The notes under the pieces were generated by a model. It had not been told where the DNA came from. It saw nothing but the letters and a program-made list of their open reading frames with translations, and searched no databases. Source: CAZKRL01 sp964555295 (lineage in GTDB: Bacteria; Bacteroidota; Bacteroidia; Flavobacteriales_D; Sanyastnellaceae). From it: 53,264 bases of DNA. Both the position numbers and the translations under genes were made by a program. Numbering within the stretch: the first letter of the stretch is position 1; each line of letters begins with the position of its first letter. The stretch covers positions 1-53,264 of the forward strand of contig CAZKRL010000016.1 in NCBI GenBank assembly GCA_964555295.1, read 5' to 3'. Below are positions 16,067-24,451 of this stretch, piece by piece.

Positions 16067-17743
16067 ATGGGATTTCCGACTGATTTAGAAATTGCGCAGC
16101 AGTGTAAAATGCGACACATCAATGATATCGCTTCAAGGTTAAACGTAGATGCTGATAAGCTTGAGCATTATGGGAAGTATAAAGCAAAGTTACCGCTTGA
16201 ATTAATCCATGAGGAGAAGGCGAAAACATCTCATCTCGTATTGGTTACAGCGATAACACCCACACCAGCTGGGGAAGGCAAAACAACGACTTCGATAGGC
16301 CTCACTGAAGGATTGAATTATATTGGTAAAAATGCGGTTGTGGTTTTGCGGGAACCTTCATTGGGGCCTGTTTTTGGAATCAAGGGTGGTGCGGCTGGAG
16401 GAGGCTATGCGCAAGTGGTTCCCATGGAAGATATCAACCTTCATTTTACAGGAGATTTTTCGGCGATTGAAAAGGCCAACAACCTTCTTGCTGCGCTCAT
16501 CGACAATAACATTCAGAACACGCAGGGTAATTTGGGAATTGATCCCCGACAGGTGTATTGGAAACGGGTTATGGATATGAATGATCGTTCGTTGCGGAAT
16601 ATCATGATCGGAATGGGCGGAACTACGCATGGTATTCCTCGGGCGGATGGTTTCAATATTACCCCGGCGAGCGAAGTCATGGCCATACTTTGTATGAGCA
16701 AGAATCTTTCAGATCTCAAAGAAAAATTAGGAAACATTTTTATTGGTTTCACTTACGATAAGCGACCAGTTTATGCGCGTGATTTGAAAGCGCAAGGCGC
16801 TATGGCACTGTTGCTCAAAGATGCAATCAAACCCAATCTAGTTCAAACATTAGAGGGGAATCCGGCCATTATTCATGGCGGACCCTTTGCCAATATCGCA
16901 CAAGGAACAAATACGATAATTGCAACGAAAATGGGATTGTCTCTGGCAGATTACGCGGTAACGGAGGCGGGTTTTGGTGCTGATTTGGGCGCAGAGAAGT
17001 TCATGAATATTAAGTGCGGATACGGCGGATTGCGCCCTAGTGCAATTGTAATTGTAGCGACGATTCGAGCGCTCCGACATCATGGTGGGGCGAAGAAAGA
17101 AGAGTATAATATGCCTTCAATGGAACGGATCGGCGCGGGCTTTTCCAACTTGGAGAAACATATTGAAAACTGTAAGGAATTTGGAATCACTCCAACGGTT
17201 GCCATCAACTTCTTTCCGACAGATACGAAGGAAGAAATAGAGGAAGTTATCGCTCGATGTGAATCGATGGGCGTGAAGGCAATTGTATCCAAAGGGTTTT
17301 CTGAAGGCGGCAAGGGAATGGCAGACTTGGCTAAAGCGGTGATAGCGTCCGTTGAAAAAGGTAGTAGTGCATTCAAACCGTTGTATGATTGGTCATTGCC
17401 GGTGAAGCAGAAAATTGAGAAGATAGCTAAGACTATTTATGGAGCGGATGGAGTGAATTATTCGAAGCAGGCGGAAAAGGATTTGAAAACGATTGAGAAA
17501 TTAGGTCTGTCATCACTTCCGGTTTGCATGGCTAAAACACAGAAGTCATTCTCTGACGATGAGTCTCGTGTTGGAAGACCTCGTGGTTTCAGTGTTACAG
17601 TGCGAGAGTTTGAATTTGCTACCGGCGCGGGATTTATTATTCCTATTCTCGGTGATATGATGAGAATGCCGGGATTACCTGTAATTCCTGCATCCGAGGG
17701 TATGGACATTTCTGACACCGGTGTTATAAGCGGTTTATCATGA
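16067..17743 (+). CDS. fhs: Formate-tetrahydrofolate ligase
   Basis: Makes 10-formyl-tetrahydrofolate from formate, THF and ATP, feeding C1 units to purine synthesis. The protein has 558 residues, standard length. The nucleotide-binding motif TPTPAGEGKTTTSIGL is at about 66-81, and FREPSLGP-like VVLREPSLGPVFGIKGGAAGGGYAQV follows. I start at ATG 16067; a TTG at 16058 adds three residues. Its last codons overlap fdhD by ATGA, so formate activation and formate-dehydrogenase maturation are translationally linked. Confidence 0.97.
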   Translation: MGFPTDLEIAQQCKMRHINDIASRLNVDADKLEHYGKYKAKLPLELIHEEKAKTSHLVLVTAITPTPAGEGKTTTSIGLTEGLNYIGKNAVVVLREPSLGPVFGIKGGAAGGGYAQVVPMEDINLHFTGDFSAIEKANNLLAALIDNNIQNTQGNLGIDPRQVYWKRVMDMNDRSLRNIMIGMGGTTHGIPRADGFNITPASEVMAILCMSKNLSDLKEKLGNIFIGFTYDKRPVYARDLKAQGAMALLLKDAIKPNLVQTLEGNPAIIHGGPFANIAQGTNTIIATKMGLSLADYAVTEAGFGADLGAEKFMNIKCGYGGLRPSAIVIVATIRALRHHGGAKKEEYNMPSMERIGAGFSNLEKHIENCKEFGITPTVAINFFPTDTKEEIEEVIARCESMGVKAIVSKGFSEGGKGMADLAKAVIASVEKGSSAFKPLYDWSLPVKQKIEKIAKTIYGADGVNYSKQAEKDLKTIEKLGLSSLPVCMAKTQKSFSDDESRVGRPRGFSVTVREFEFATGAGFIIPILGDMMRMPGLPVIPASEGMDISDTGVISGLS

Positions 17744-18513
17744 GTGAAGGGGCATACCTGGAATACGAATCATTCCGGTATGAAGACCGAACGGAATCAG
17801 CACGTGTAGATAATCTCCTTATTGAAAGGCCGCTCGCTATTACTATCAATAGCCAACCATGGACTCTCAGTATGCAAACTCCCGGGCATGAAATAGAATT
17901 GGCCGCAGGTTTGTCATTTACAGAGGGTGTCATCAAGCGCAGTGCAATCGTTGCCGACGCTTTTGTGACAGATGATGAATCTCGCATTACCACTGTTAAT
18001 ATTAATGTGCCTGAGGAAATGATAGCGCTCAACGAGATGCGTAAACGAACTCTGTTGTCTCTTTCGTCATGTGGTGTTTGTGGTCGGACAGAATTACCGA
18101 TAATCTCGGGGAGTGCTTTTGGTAGTTGTGAATTCGATACATCGATCATTCCTGATTTAATGCTTAGAATGCACTCTTCACAGTTGCTATTTCACAAGAC
18201 GGGAGGATGTCATGCAGCAGCGGCGTATACTCGTGATGGTGATTTGATGAACTGCTTTGAAGATATTGGACGGCATAACGCCGTAGATAAAGTCATTGGC
18301 CGAATGTTACTTGATGGAAACTTGAACGGAGCAAAAGTGATGACGGTCAGCAGCCGAGTATCTTATGAGATTGTCGTGAAATGTTTTGCAGCTTCAATCC
18401 CTGTGATTATAGCAGTTTCGGCACCTTCAAGTTTAGCAGTAGACATGGCAAAAGAATTTGGAATGAACCTGTACGGGTTTTGCAGGGATGGTCGTCATAC
18501 ACGCTACGCTTAG
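17740..18513 (+). CDS. fdhD: FdhD sulfurtransferase for formate dehydrogenase
   Basis: Transfers sulfur from cysteine desulfurase to the bis-MGD molybdenum cofactor, which activates formate dehydrogenases. 257 residues; the CxxC motif that carries the persulfide is C111-G-V-C114 (LSSCGVCGR), and the family segment FEDIGRHNAVDKVIG is present at about 167-181. It overlaps fhs by four bases. The likely client is the FdhF/YdeP-type enzyme encoded at 24452-26752, the only molybdoenzyme in the window. Confidence 0.95.
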   Translation: MSEGAYLEYESFRYEDRTESARVDNLLIERPLAITINSQPWTLSMQTPGHEIELAAGLSFTEGVIKRSAIVADAFVTDDESRITTVNINVPEEMIALNEMRKRTLLSLSSCGVCGRTELPIISGSAFGSCEFDTSIIPDLMLRMHSSQLLFHKTGGCHAAAAYTRDGDLMNCFEDIGRHNAVDKVIGRMLLDGNLNGAKVMTVSSRVSYEIVVKCFAASIPVIIAVSAPSSLAVDMAKEFGMNLYGFCRDGRHTRYA

Positions 18514-18589
18514 TGCTCACTGCACGAAATGAATTGCAATGAGACTACCGCGTGGTTCTTAGCGGCCGATGGATTGGCAACTGATTTGA

Positions 18590-20518
18590 TCAGTTTATTC
18601 TCTTCAATGAAACGGTTTGAGCGGGGTTGACTATAAGGGGTACCTTTTCGAGCACGGTATCACTCTCCTCTAAACCCCATGCGTCAATATCTGATAATGC
18701 AAAATGTTTCAACCCGATGTATGCATTGGTGATGAAGCTGTCACGCACATTTAAGTCGTTATCAGCTGAGATGAATTTCTCGAGAACAACAAACTTAAAG
18801 TCGTGTTCATCATTGTATTTTGCATACGGTTCGGGCTTTGCTTTGAGATCGATTTCGCCCTTTTCTGCCAATTGATCCACGATGTAGCGAAAGAAAGAAT
18901 GAACTCGAGGTTGTACACGGAATCCTAATCGTATGTTTACTTTCATTACTAAGTCGTTACTCAATTCCTCAACATTATATTCCTTCGTATAAGGTTCGTT
19001 TGTGCGATCAACATGGACGAACCAATAGATGTCAGCTCGCTTCGGAGTTTTGGCCAAAATGCTTTCCATAATCTTCCGCTCCACTTGATGGCTAAAACTT
19101 GCCTTCGTGAGAAATACTAAATGTGTTGCAAACTTTGGCACGCTTTCATCTGATGAAAGTTCTTTGAGTGTGCCCAGGTAATTATCGAGATCTTCAAACT
19201 GTAGAAAATAATTGCTCATTTTCCTGTACATATAGGTTACCCACATGATATGAATCAAGAGGGTATAGAGAATGAGCATCATCCAAGCTTCCTTGAGTTT
19301 CTGACTGTTTGCAATGAAAAAGCTGATTTCAATGGTAATGAACACAGCGAAAATTACTCCCGTGAGCCATGCGGGCCAGTGCCTTTTATACTCGAGGTAG
19401 TAAATGAGCAGGGTGGTTGTCATCATCATTGTGATGGTGATAAAGAAGCCATATGCAGCCTCCATTTTTTTGGATTCGCCGAAGAAGAGAACCACCGCAA
19501 TACATCCGGCATAAAGTATCCAGTTGATGCTGGGAATATAGAGTTGCCCCTTATGATCTGTAGGATATTTGGTTCCCACTTTAGGCCAGAAGTTGAGGTT
19601 GATGGCCTCACTGATAAGGGTGAACGACCCGGTTATAAGCGCCTGACTGGCGATAACCGCAGCGAATGTGGCAATGACAATTCCGATTACCAGGAACCAT
19701 TCAGGCATGATGCTGTAAAATGGATTACGTCCGTTGAGTGAGGGTTGTGCCAGTAACCAAGCGCCTTGTCCCATGTAATTGAGTACCAGCGAGGTCTTAA
19801 CGAACATCCAGCCTACCTGAATATTTTTTCTGCCAGCATGTCCGAGATCGCTGTATAATGCTTCTGCTCCTGTAGTGCATAGGAAAACTGCTCCCAACAG
19901 CCAGAATCCTTGCGGGTAATGGGCCAATAAATTGTATGCATACATCGGGTGGATAGCTTTCAGTACCGATGGATTCAATGAAATTTGATTAAGTCCGAGT
20001 ATGGCCAGCATGATGAACCAAATAAGCATAATAGGACCGAATGTTCTACCCACCAGCTTGGTGCCATAGCGTTGGAAAATGAAAAGTAATGTTAGTATGA
20101 TAATTACAATCGGTATAACGGGGATGTTTTCGTTAAAAACTTTGAGACCCTCAATGGCGGAAGACACTGAAATAGGGGGAGTAATCATTCCGTCGCACAT
20201 CAGAGTTCCTGCACCAATCATTGCAGGCCAGAAAAGCCATTTCCCCTTTCTTTGAATTAGCGCGTAGAGAGAGAAGATGCCACCCTCGCCTTTGTTGTCA
20301 GCCCGCAGCGTGAGAAAAATATATTTGAATGTGGACTGACTTGTGAGGGTCCAGATGATACAGGATAATCCACCGAGTACAAGTTCTTCGGATATCGGTC
20401 GATCACCGATGATTGCGCTCATTACATAGAGTGGCGAAGTTCCGATGTCGCCATAGACGATGCCAAGTGTGACGAGCAATCCCGCAGCACTTAGACGATT
20501 GAGGTTATTTGCTGACAT
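18590..20518 (-). CDS. kup: KUP-family potassium transporter
   Basis: K+/H+ symporter of 642 residues with about 12 TM segments (1-450) and a cytoplasmic C-terminal domain. The family signature near the N-terminus, GIVYGDIGTSPLYVMS, is clear, as are DNKGEGGIFSLYALIQRKGKW and MCDGMITPPISVSSAIEGL. I start at ATG 20518 (MSANNLNRLSAAGLLVTLG) rather than 20542, because the additional eight residues are not typical. Confidence 0.95.
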   Translation of the reverse strand: MSANNLNRLSAAGLLVTLGIVYGDIGTSPLYVMSAIIGDRPISEELVLGGLSCIIWTLTSQSTFKYIFLTLRADNKGEGGIFSLYALIQRKGKWLFWPAMIGAGTLMCDGMITPPISVSSAIEGLKVFNENIPVIPIVIIILTLLFIFQRYGTKLVGRTFGPIMLIWFIMLAILGLNQISLNPSVLKAIHPMYAYNLLAHYPQGFWLLGAVFLCTTGAEALYSDLGHAGRKNIQVGWMFVKTSLVLNYMGQGAWLLAQPSLNGRNPFYSIMPEWFLVIGIVIATFAAVIASQALITGSFTLISEAINLNFWPKVGTKYPTDHKGQLYIPSINWILYAGCIAVVLFFGESKKMEAAYGFFITITMMMTTTLLIYYLEYKRHWPAWLTGVIFAVFITIEISFFIANSQKLKEAWMMLILYTLLIHIMWVTYMYRKMSNYFLQFEDLDNYLGTLKELSSDESVPKFATHLVFLTKASFSHQVERKIMESILAKTPKRADIYWFVHVDRTNEPYTKEYNVEELSNDLVMKVNIRLGFRVQPRVHSFFRYIVDQLAEKGEIDLKAKPEPYAKYNDEHDFKFVVLEKFISADNDLNVRDSFITNAYIGLKHFALSDIDAWGLEESDTVLEKVPLIVNPAQTVSLKRIN

Positions 20519-20601
20519 AAAAGTGCGCCGAATGTATGGCAAGGAAGCAATCTACTTGAGAAGCTGTTTTTATTTTTTCCACTTTACCCGATACCTAATG
20601 C

Positions 20602-20609
20602 TAAATTTG
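20602..20609 (+). promoter_or_regulatory. -7 promoter element of tatA
   Basis: TAAATTTG matches TAnnTTTG exactly and ends four bases before the tatA ATG at 20614. No clear TTG lies about 20 bases upstream, so this is weaker than the other promoters. If used, the message would be leaderless. Confidence 0.45.
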
Positions 20610-20613
20610 TTCC

Positions 20614-20898
20614 ATGTCAACCGGGGAAATTCTTCTGATTTTCGTTTTCTATCTTTTGTTTTTCGGCGCCAAAGGAATTCCTTCGCTGGCCCAGACGTTA
20701 GGCAAAGCGATATATCAGTTTCGCAATGCAACTAAAGACGTGCAAGACGAGATACTCAAAGGTGCGAGCGATATCCGCAACGACGTTCAAAATGGAATTT
20801 ATCATAATGCTCAAACCACCAGCAGTGATTCTACGGATATTGATCATTCTCAAAAACCAGATGAGCCCAAATCAAGTTCCAGAAATACTGCTGTGTGA
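20614..20898 (+). CDS. tatA: Twin-arginine translocase TatA/TatE-type subunit
   Basis: 94 residues. An N-terminal TM helix (about 4-17), then the hinge and amphipathic helix FGAKGIPSLAQTLGKAIYQFRNATKD, which fits the TatA pattern FGPKKLPELARxLGKxIREFK, followed by a polar, low-complexity tail. TatA oligomers form the translocation path for folded proteins. TatC is not in this window. The start of the downstream oxygenase gene lies within its last 38 bases in another frame. Confidence 0.88.
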   Translation: MSTGEILLIFVFYLLFFGAKGIPSLAQTLGKAIYQFRNATKDVQDEILKGASDIRNDVQNGIYHNAQTTSSDSTDIDHSQKPDEPKSSSRNTAV

Positions 20899-21433
20899 CA
20901 AAGATTCTGAATTGATCGTTTATGCAGGTTATTTTCAAGAGTTGAATTTGGGTGAAATCAAAGGTCAAATTGACTGGCGACAAAATAAAATCCGAATGTT
21001 TGGAAAATGGTTTGATGAGCCCCGGCTCACGGCCTGGTTTGGACCGGCGTATACATACTCTGGAATTCACTGGCCTTCACTTGCGATGCCAGACTTTTTA
21101 GATTGTATAGCAAAGAAGCTACAGAAATTGTTGGATGTTGAATTCAACTCAGTGTTAATGAATTATTACCGCGATGGAATCGATAGTATGGGCTGGCATA
21201 GCGATAATGAGAGAGAAATGGATACACGTTGCATCGCATCGATTTCATTGGGAGCCACCCGTGTATTTGCATTGCGAAAGGGCAAGGCAGGGAAATCATT
21301 CAGAACGCAATTGCATCATGGTGATTTACTTGTTATGAATCATCTTCAGGAAGATTGGCAACACAGCATTCCAAAAAGTAAGGCGGGCATAGGGCCAAGG
21401 ATTAATATGACATTTCGACGGATCGAATCATAA
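20861..21433 (+). CDS. AlkB-like 2-oxoglutarate/Fe(II) dioxygenase
   Basis: Oxidative demethylase of alkylated DNA/RNA bases; 190 residues from ATG 20861. The iron ligands are H113 and D115 (WHSDNE) and H168 (WQHSIPK); R180 and R186 (GPRINMTFRR) bind 2-oxoglutarate and substrate. The nucleotide-recognition segment around FGKWFDEPRLTAWFG is also present. Starts further upstream exist in frame but lie inside tatA and would add non-homologous residues. The overlap with tatA is 38 bases, so it is probably co-transcribed. Confidence 0.93.
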   Translation: MSPNQVPEILLCDKDSELIVYAGYFQELNLGEIKGQIDWRQNKIRMFGKWFDEPRLTAWFGPAYTYSGIHWPSLAMPDFLDCIAKKLQKLLDVEFNSVLMNYYRDGIDSMGWHSDNEREMDTRCIASISLGATRVFALRKGKAGKSFRTQLHHGDLLVMNHLQEDWQHSIPKSKAGIGPRINMTFRRIES

Positions 21434-21462
21434 ACTGCATTTATGGAAGGTGTTGGATGGAT

Positions 21463-22497
21463 TTAGACCTTGCTCAACTTGTTGAGTAGAACTAAATCTG
21501 CTAATACCAATGCCGCCATAGATTCAACAATCGGAACGGCCCTTGGCAAAACGCATGGATCGTGACGCCCGCTGATGCTAAGGTTTATCAGATCCCCTTC
21601 TGCGGTTTTCATATTTTGGGTTTTGGAAATGCTCGATACTGGCTTAAATCCAATTCGCATGATGTAAGGATTACCGGTACTGATTCCACCTGATGATCCT
21701 TGAATCATAAGATTGCTGTCAGAACCTAACGTATGTATTTGTTCCTGTCCACCGTCCGATTCGAAACTTCGGGTGGCGGGTAATGACATCATAGCGTGTG
21801 CCATAACGGAAGGCAGTTTATCGAACACAGGTTCGCCCAGACCAGCAGGCAGACCATTACAAATACAGGTAATAACACCTCCTAGTGAATCTCCTTGCTG
21901 TTGTGCTTCAAGAATTGCCGCAATCATGTCAAGTGCGATTTCATGATTCGGGCATCTCACTGAATTGCTCTCGATTTGTTCTGCGGTTACTTTGTGTGGA
22001 TCCATGTTGATGGTATGCTTACCAATGGTGGATACATAGGCAAGAATTCTAATTCCATGATGGGCTAAAAACTTGCGGGCAACAGAACCGCCGACAACCC
22101 TTGCCACTGTTTCTCTTGCGCTACTACGTCCACCCCCGCGGTGATCTCTTATGCCATATTTTAATGTCCATGCCTCATCAGCATGTCCGGGTCGGTAAAT
22201 AGATTTGAGAATATCGTAATCTGAACTGATTTGATTTTCATTGCGAACTATAAACCCAATGGGCGTTCCTAAAGTTACTCCTTCATGAACCCCGCTTAGT
22301 ATTTCTACTGTGTCAGTTTCATTGCGTTGCGATGTAACGGCACTTTGCCCGGGTTTTCGTCGCAGTAATTCTCTTTGAATTTCTGAAGGATCTATTGTAA
22401 GGCCTGCTGGACACCCCTCAATAATCCCCCCAATGGCATTGCCATGAGATTCGCCAAAGCTTATTAGTTTAAATATCCGGCCAAAACTGTTACCCAA
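21463..22497 (-). CDS. aroC: Chorismate synthase
   Basis: Converts EPSP to chorismate, the last common step of aromatic amino acid biosynthesis, using reduced FMN. 344 residues, close to the usual 350-360. Signatures are GESHGNAIGGIIEGCPAGL (15-33), the basic RDHRGGGRSSARET region (about 118-131), and GFKPVSSISKTQNM near the C-terminus. Convergent with the alkB-like gene. Monocistronic as far as can be seen. Confidence 0.97.
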   Translation of the reverse strand: MGNSFGRIFKLISFGESHGNAIGGIIEGCPAGLTIDPSEIQRELLRRKPGQSAVTSQRNETDTVEILSGVHEGVTLGTPIGFIVRNENQISSDYDILKSIYRPGHADEAWTLKYGIRDHRGGGRSSARETVARVVGGSVARKFLAHHGIRILAYVSTIGKHTINMDPHKVTAEQIESNSVRCPNHEIALDMIAAILEAQQQGDSLGGVITCICNGLPAGLGEPVFDKLPSVMAHAMMSLPATRSFESDGGQEQIHTLGSDSNLMIQGSSGGISTGNPYIMRIGFKPVSSISKTQNMKTAEGDLINLSISGRHDPCVLPRAVPIVESMAALVLADLVLLNKLSKV

Positions 22498-22573
22498 GGC
22501 TTATGATATTTTTTTGAATGCAATACATCGCCTTTTTCACTGCATAGACCTTTATGAAGCCCATTCAAAGACC

Positions 22574-24391
22574 TTAATCTTGAATACATCTGACCGCAAA
22601 ACCAGAACGCTTGTTGTTTCCATTGCTTCTGATGTCTGTGGAATTATAGTAGTTAATTCGTGAATAGGCATTCCCTACAGAGTAATCAGTGGATGACCAG
22701 TAAAACCCTAAGAAGCCGGCGTTTGCATAAGAGCCGTTCGAAGATCTGAAACCACTTGGCAGTCCTGAGAAGCCAGACGAATTAGTGGCGCCAACGTTTG
22801 CCTCCCAATAGCTTATTCCCATTGATTTTAGAGCGCCACCGGCAACACTACTTTGAGTGCATAAGGTGCATGTAGTATTTGCATTCGCATCAAGTGATGA
22901 GACAAGAATATTCCAATCGTTGTTGGTTGGTACATGCCATCCGATAGGGCAAAGACCACGTGGGTCTGAAACGGCGTACCAGTTATATAGTTTACCGTAT
23001 GGACATTCTGCTGCTGGATTATTATCATAATTGGACCAAGCGCCTGTTGTGATACTTTGCCATTGGGAGTTGGTTAAGTTGAAGGCAATAGCATCGCCAT
23101 TGGTATAACTGTCTGTTTTCAAATTCTCCGCCATCCAAACCTGTCCATTGATATCTACTGTTTTGTAGATGTTTCCGGATTGGTCTACCAACGAGCCATA
23201 TGTAACCTCAGGGCTATGAACATTTTCAGCGCCACAGGAATGTTGTGAACCAACAAGACCGGTAGTACCTTGGCATTGACATTCTGAATTCCAAATGTCA
23301 TTGGAAGAATTCAAATCACCATCGTTACAGCTGAAGCCCGGGTAATAGCAAGAGTTGTCGCTTTGGGTTACGGAAGGGTTGTAGTTACAAGCCGCCGGAT
23401 CGCTACATCCGAAAATTTCTGAAGAGTTGGCTGCACTAATACCGGGAATAATGAAATAATTACCTCCTGTTAAAAATAATGTGTCCCCAATTGCAGAGAC
23501 TCCTGCTACTCCGTTCAATGCAACATTTGCGGAATTAGCGGTATTCGCATTGTTTGCATTGTTTGCAGTAAAAGATGTCGCGGCGGTAACTGCGAAGGAT
23601 GCATTTTCTGCATTTTCTGCATTCAATGCAAAAGTGGAGTTGTTAGATTGATTCGCAATACCAGATGAGTCTGAAAATGCACTTGTGAGTGATTGATTGG
23701 CAAGACCGGAAGTCATCGAATAATTGGATGAATCAGAGAAATTAGAGCTATTCGCAGATTCTGCATTGGTTGCGAAATCTGCCGAGTTAGCTGTTTGTGC
23801 ATTTCCTGCATTCGAGGCGAAGTTTGCGTTAGTTGCATTAGCTGCATTGGTTGCAAATTCTGCGGAATTAGCTGTTTCCGCATTGCCAGCACTTACTGCA
23901 AAGTTGGCGTTAGTGGCATTTGCAGCATTCGAGGCGAAGTTTGCGCTATCAGCGGAGTTTGCAAACATCGATGTGGTTGCTGATTCAGCCGATTGCGAGG
24001 TTGATGAATGAAGTGCATCATTGGAAAAAAGCGCATAGGGAACACTGACCATCTGTTGGTTACCAATGGTTACAAAATTTCCGTTGTCTTCAAATTCCAC
24101 ACGCAAAAATTTGGGCCCGGAATTCCAGTTTATACTGGCGAGTGTTTGGTTGGAACCAAGTAAAAGGTTGATGAGTCCGTTGTTGTTCGTGGTAGTAGTT
24201 TGTATTTCCTGCCATACGGATGCTCCATCAAAACTTCCCTCTGTAATTGTGAATCGGAGCACAGCTGTTGAATTACTTATGATCTCACCGGTGGAATTTC
24301 GCAGTACCCCCTGATACGCTATGGATCCGGGTGATTGAGCCAAGGAGCTGAAATGTATCAACAAGAATGCAAGAAAGGAAAGGTGTTTCAT
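22574..24391 (-). CDS. Secreted FISUMP-domain protein with Ala/Asn repeat stalk
   Basis: 605 residues with a signal peptide ending near SSLAQ (19). A beta-rich N-terminal domain (20-125, typical of phage-tail-like collar domains: GSIAYQGVLRNSTGEIISN) is followed by an Ala/Asn-rich stalk (about 135-300) with a ~27-residue repeat such as FATNAANATNANFASNAGN. Then comes one Cys-rich GCSDPAACNYNP motif like those in the 7112-10672 protein, and a C-terminal FISUMP (Fibrobacter succinogenes major paralogous) domain (about 395-605: DINGQVWMAENLKT ... GWHVPTNNDW). No type-IX sorting domain is seen. The likely role is a surface fibre; the partner is unknown. Confidence 0.83.
   Translation of the reverse strand: MKHLSFLAFLLIHFSSLAQSPGSIAYQGVLRNSTGEIISNSTAVLRFTITEGSFDGASVWQEIQTTTTNNNGLINLLLGSNQTLASINWNSGPKFLRVEFEDNGNFVTIGNQQMVSVPYALFSNDALHSSTSQSAESATTSMFANSADSANFASNAANATNANFAVSAGNAETANSAEFATNAANATNANFASNAGNAQTANSADFATNAESANSSNFSDSSNYSMTSGLANQSLTSAFSDSSGIANQSNNSTFALNAENAENASFAVTAATSFTANNANNANTANSANVALNGVAGVSAIGDTLFLTGGNYFIIPGISAANSSEIFGCSDPAACNYNPSVTQSDNSCYYPGFSCNDGDLNSSNDIWNSECQCQGTTGLVGSQHSCGAENVHSPEVTYGSLVDQSGNIYKTVDINGQVWMAENLKTDSYTNGDAIAFNLTNSQWQSITTGAWSNYDNNPAAECPYGKLYNWYAVSDPRGLCPIGWHVPTNNDWNILVSSLDANANTTCTLCTQSSVAGGALKSMGISYWEANVGATNSSGFSGLPSGFRSSNGSYANAGFLGFYWSSTDYSVGNAYSRINYYNSTDIRSNGNNKRSGFAVRCIQD
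23503..23989 (-). repeat. DNA repeat encoding the Ala/Asn stalk
   Basis: Imperfect tandem repeats, best preserved in two adjacent ~81-bp units, encode the Asn-Ala-rich stalk (residues about 135-297). The sequence is dominated by alternating GCA/GCG and AAT/AAC codons. Expansion or contraction here would change the fibre length in frame. Confidence 0.7.
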
Positions 24392-24415
24392 ACGATTGTT
24401 ATTTAATTGTGCGCA

Positions 24416-24443
24416 AAGTTATAGTTGATCAATCTAGTCAATA
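24416..24443 (-). promoter_or_regulatory. Promoter of the FISUMP protein gene
   Basis: On the minus strand TTG (24441-24443) and TAACTTTG (24416-24423) are separated by 17 bases. The spacing is slightly short, but the -7 box is exact, and the ATG follows 24 bases later. Confidence 0.65.
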
Positions 24444-24451
24444 TCGATTTA

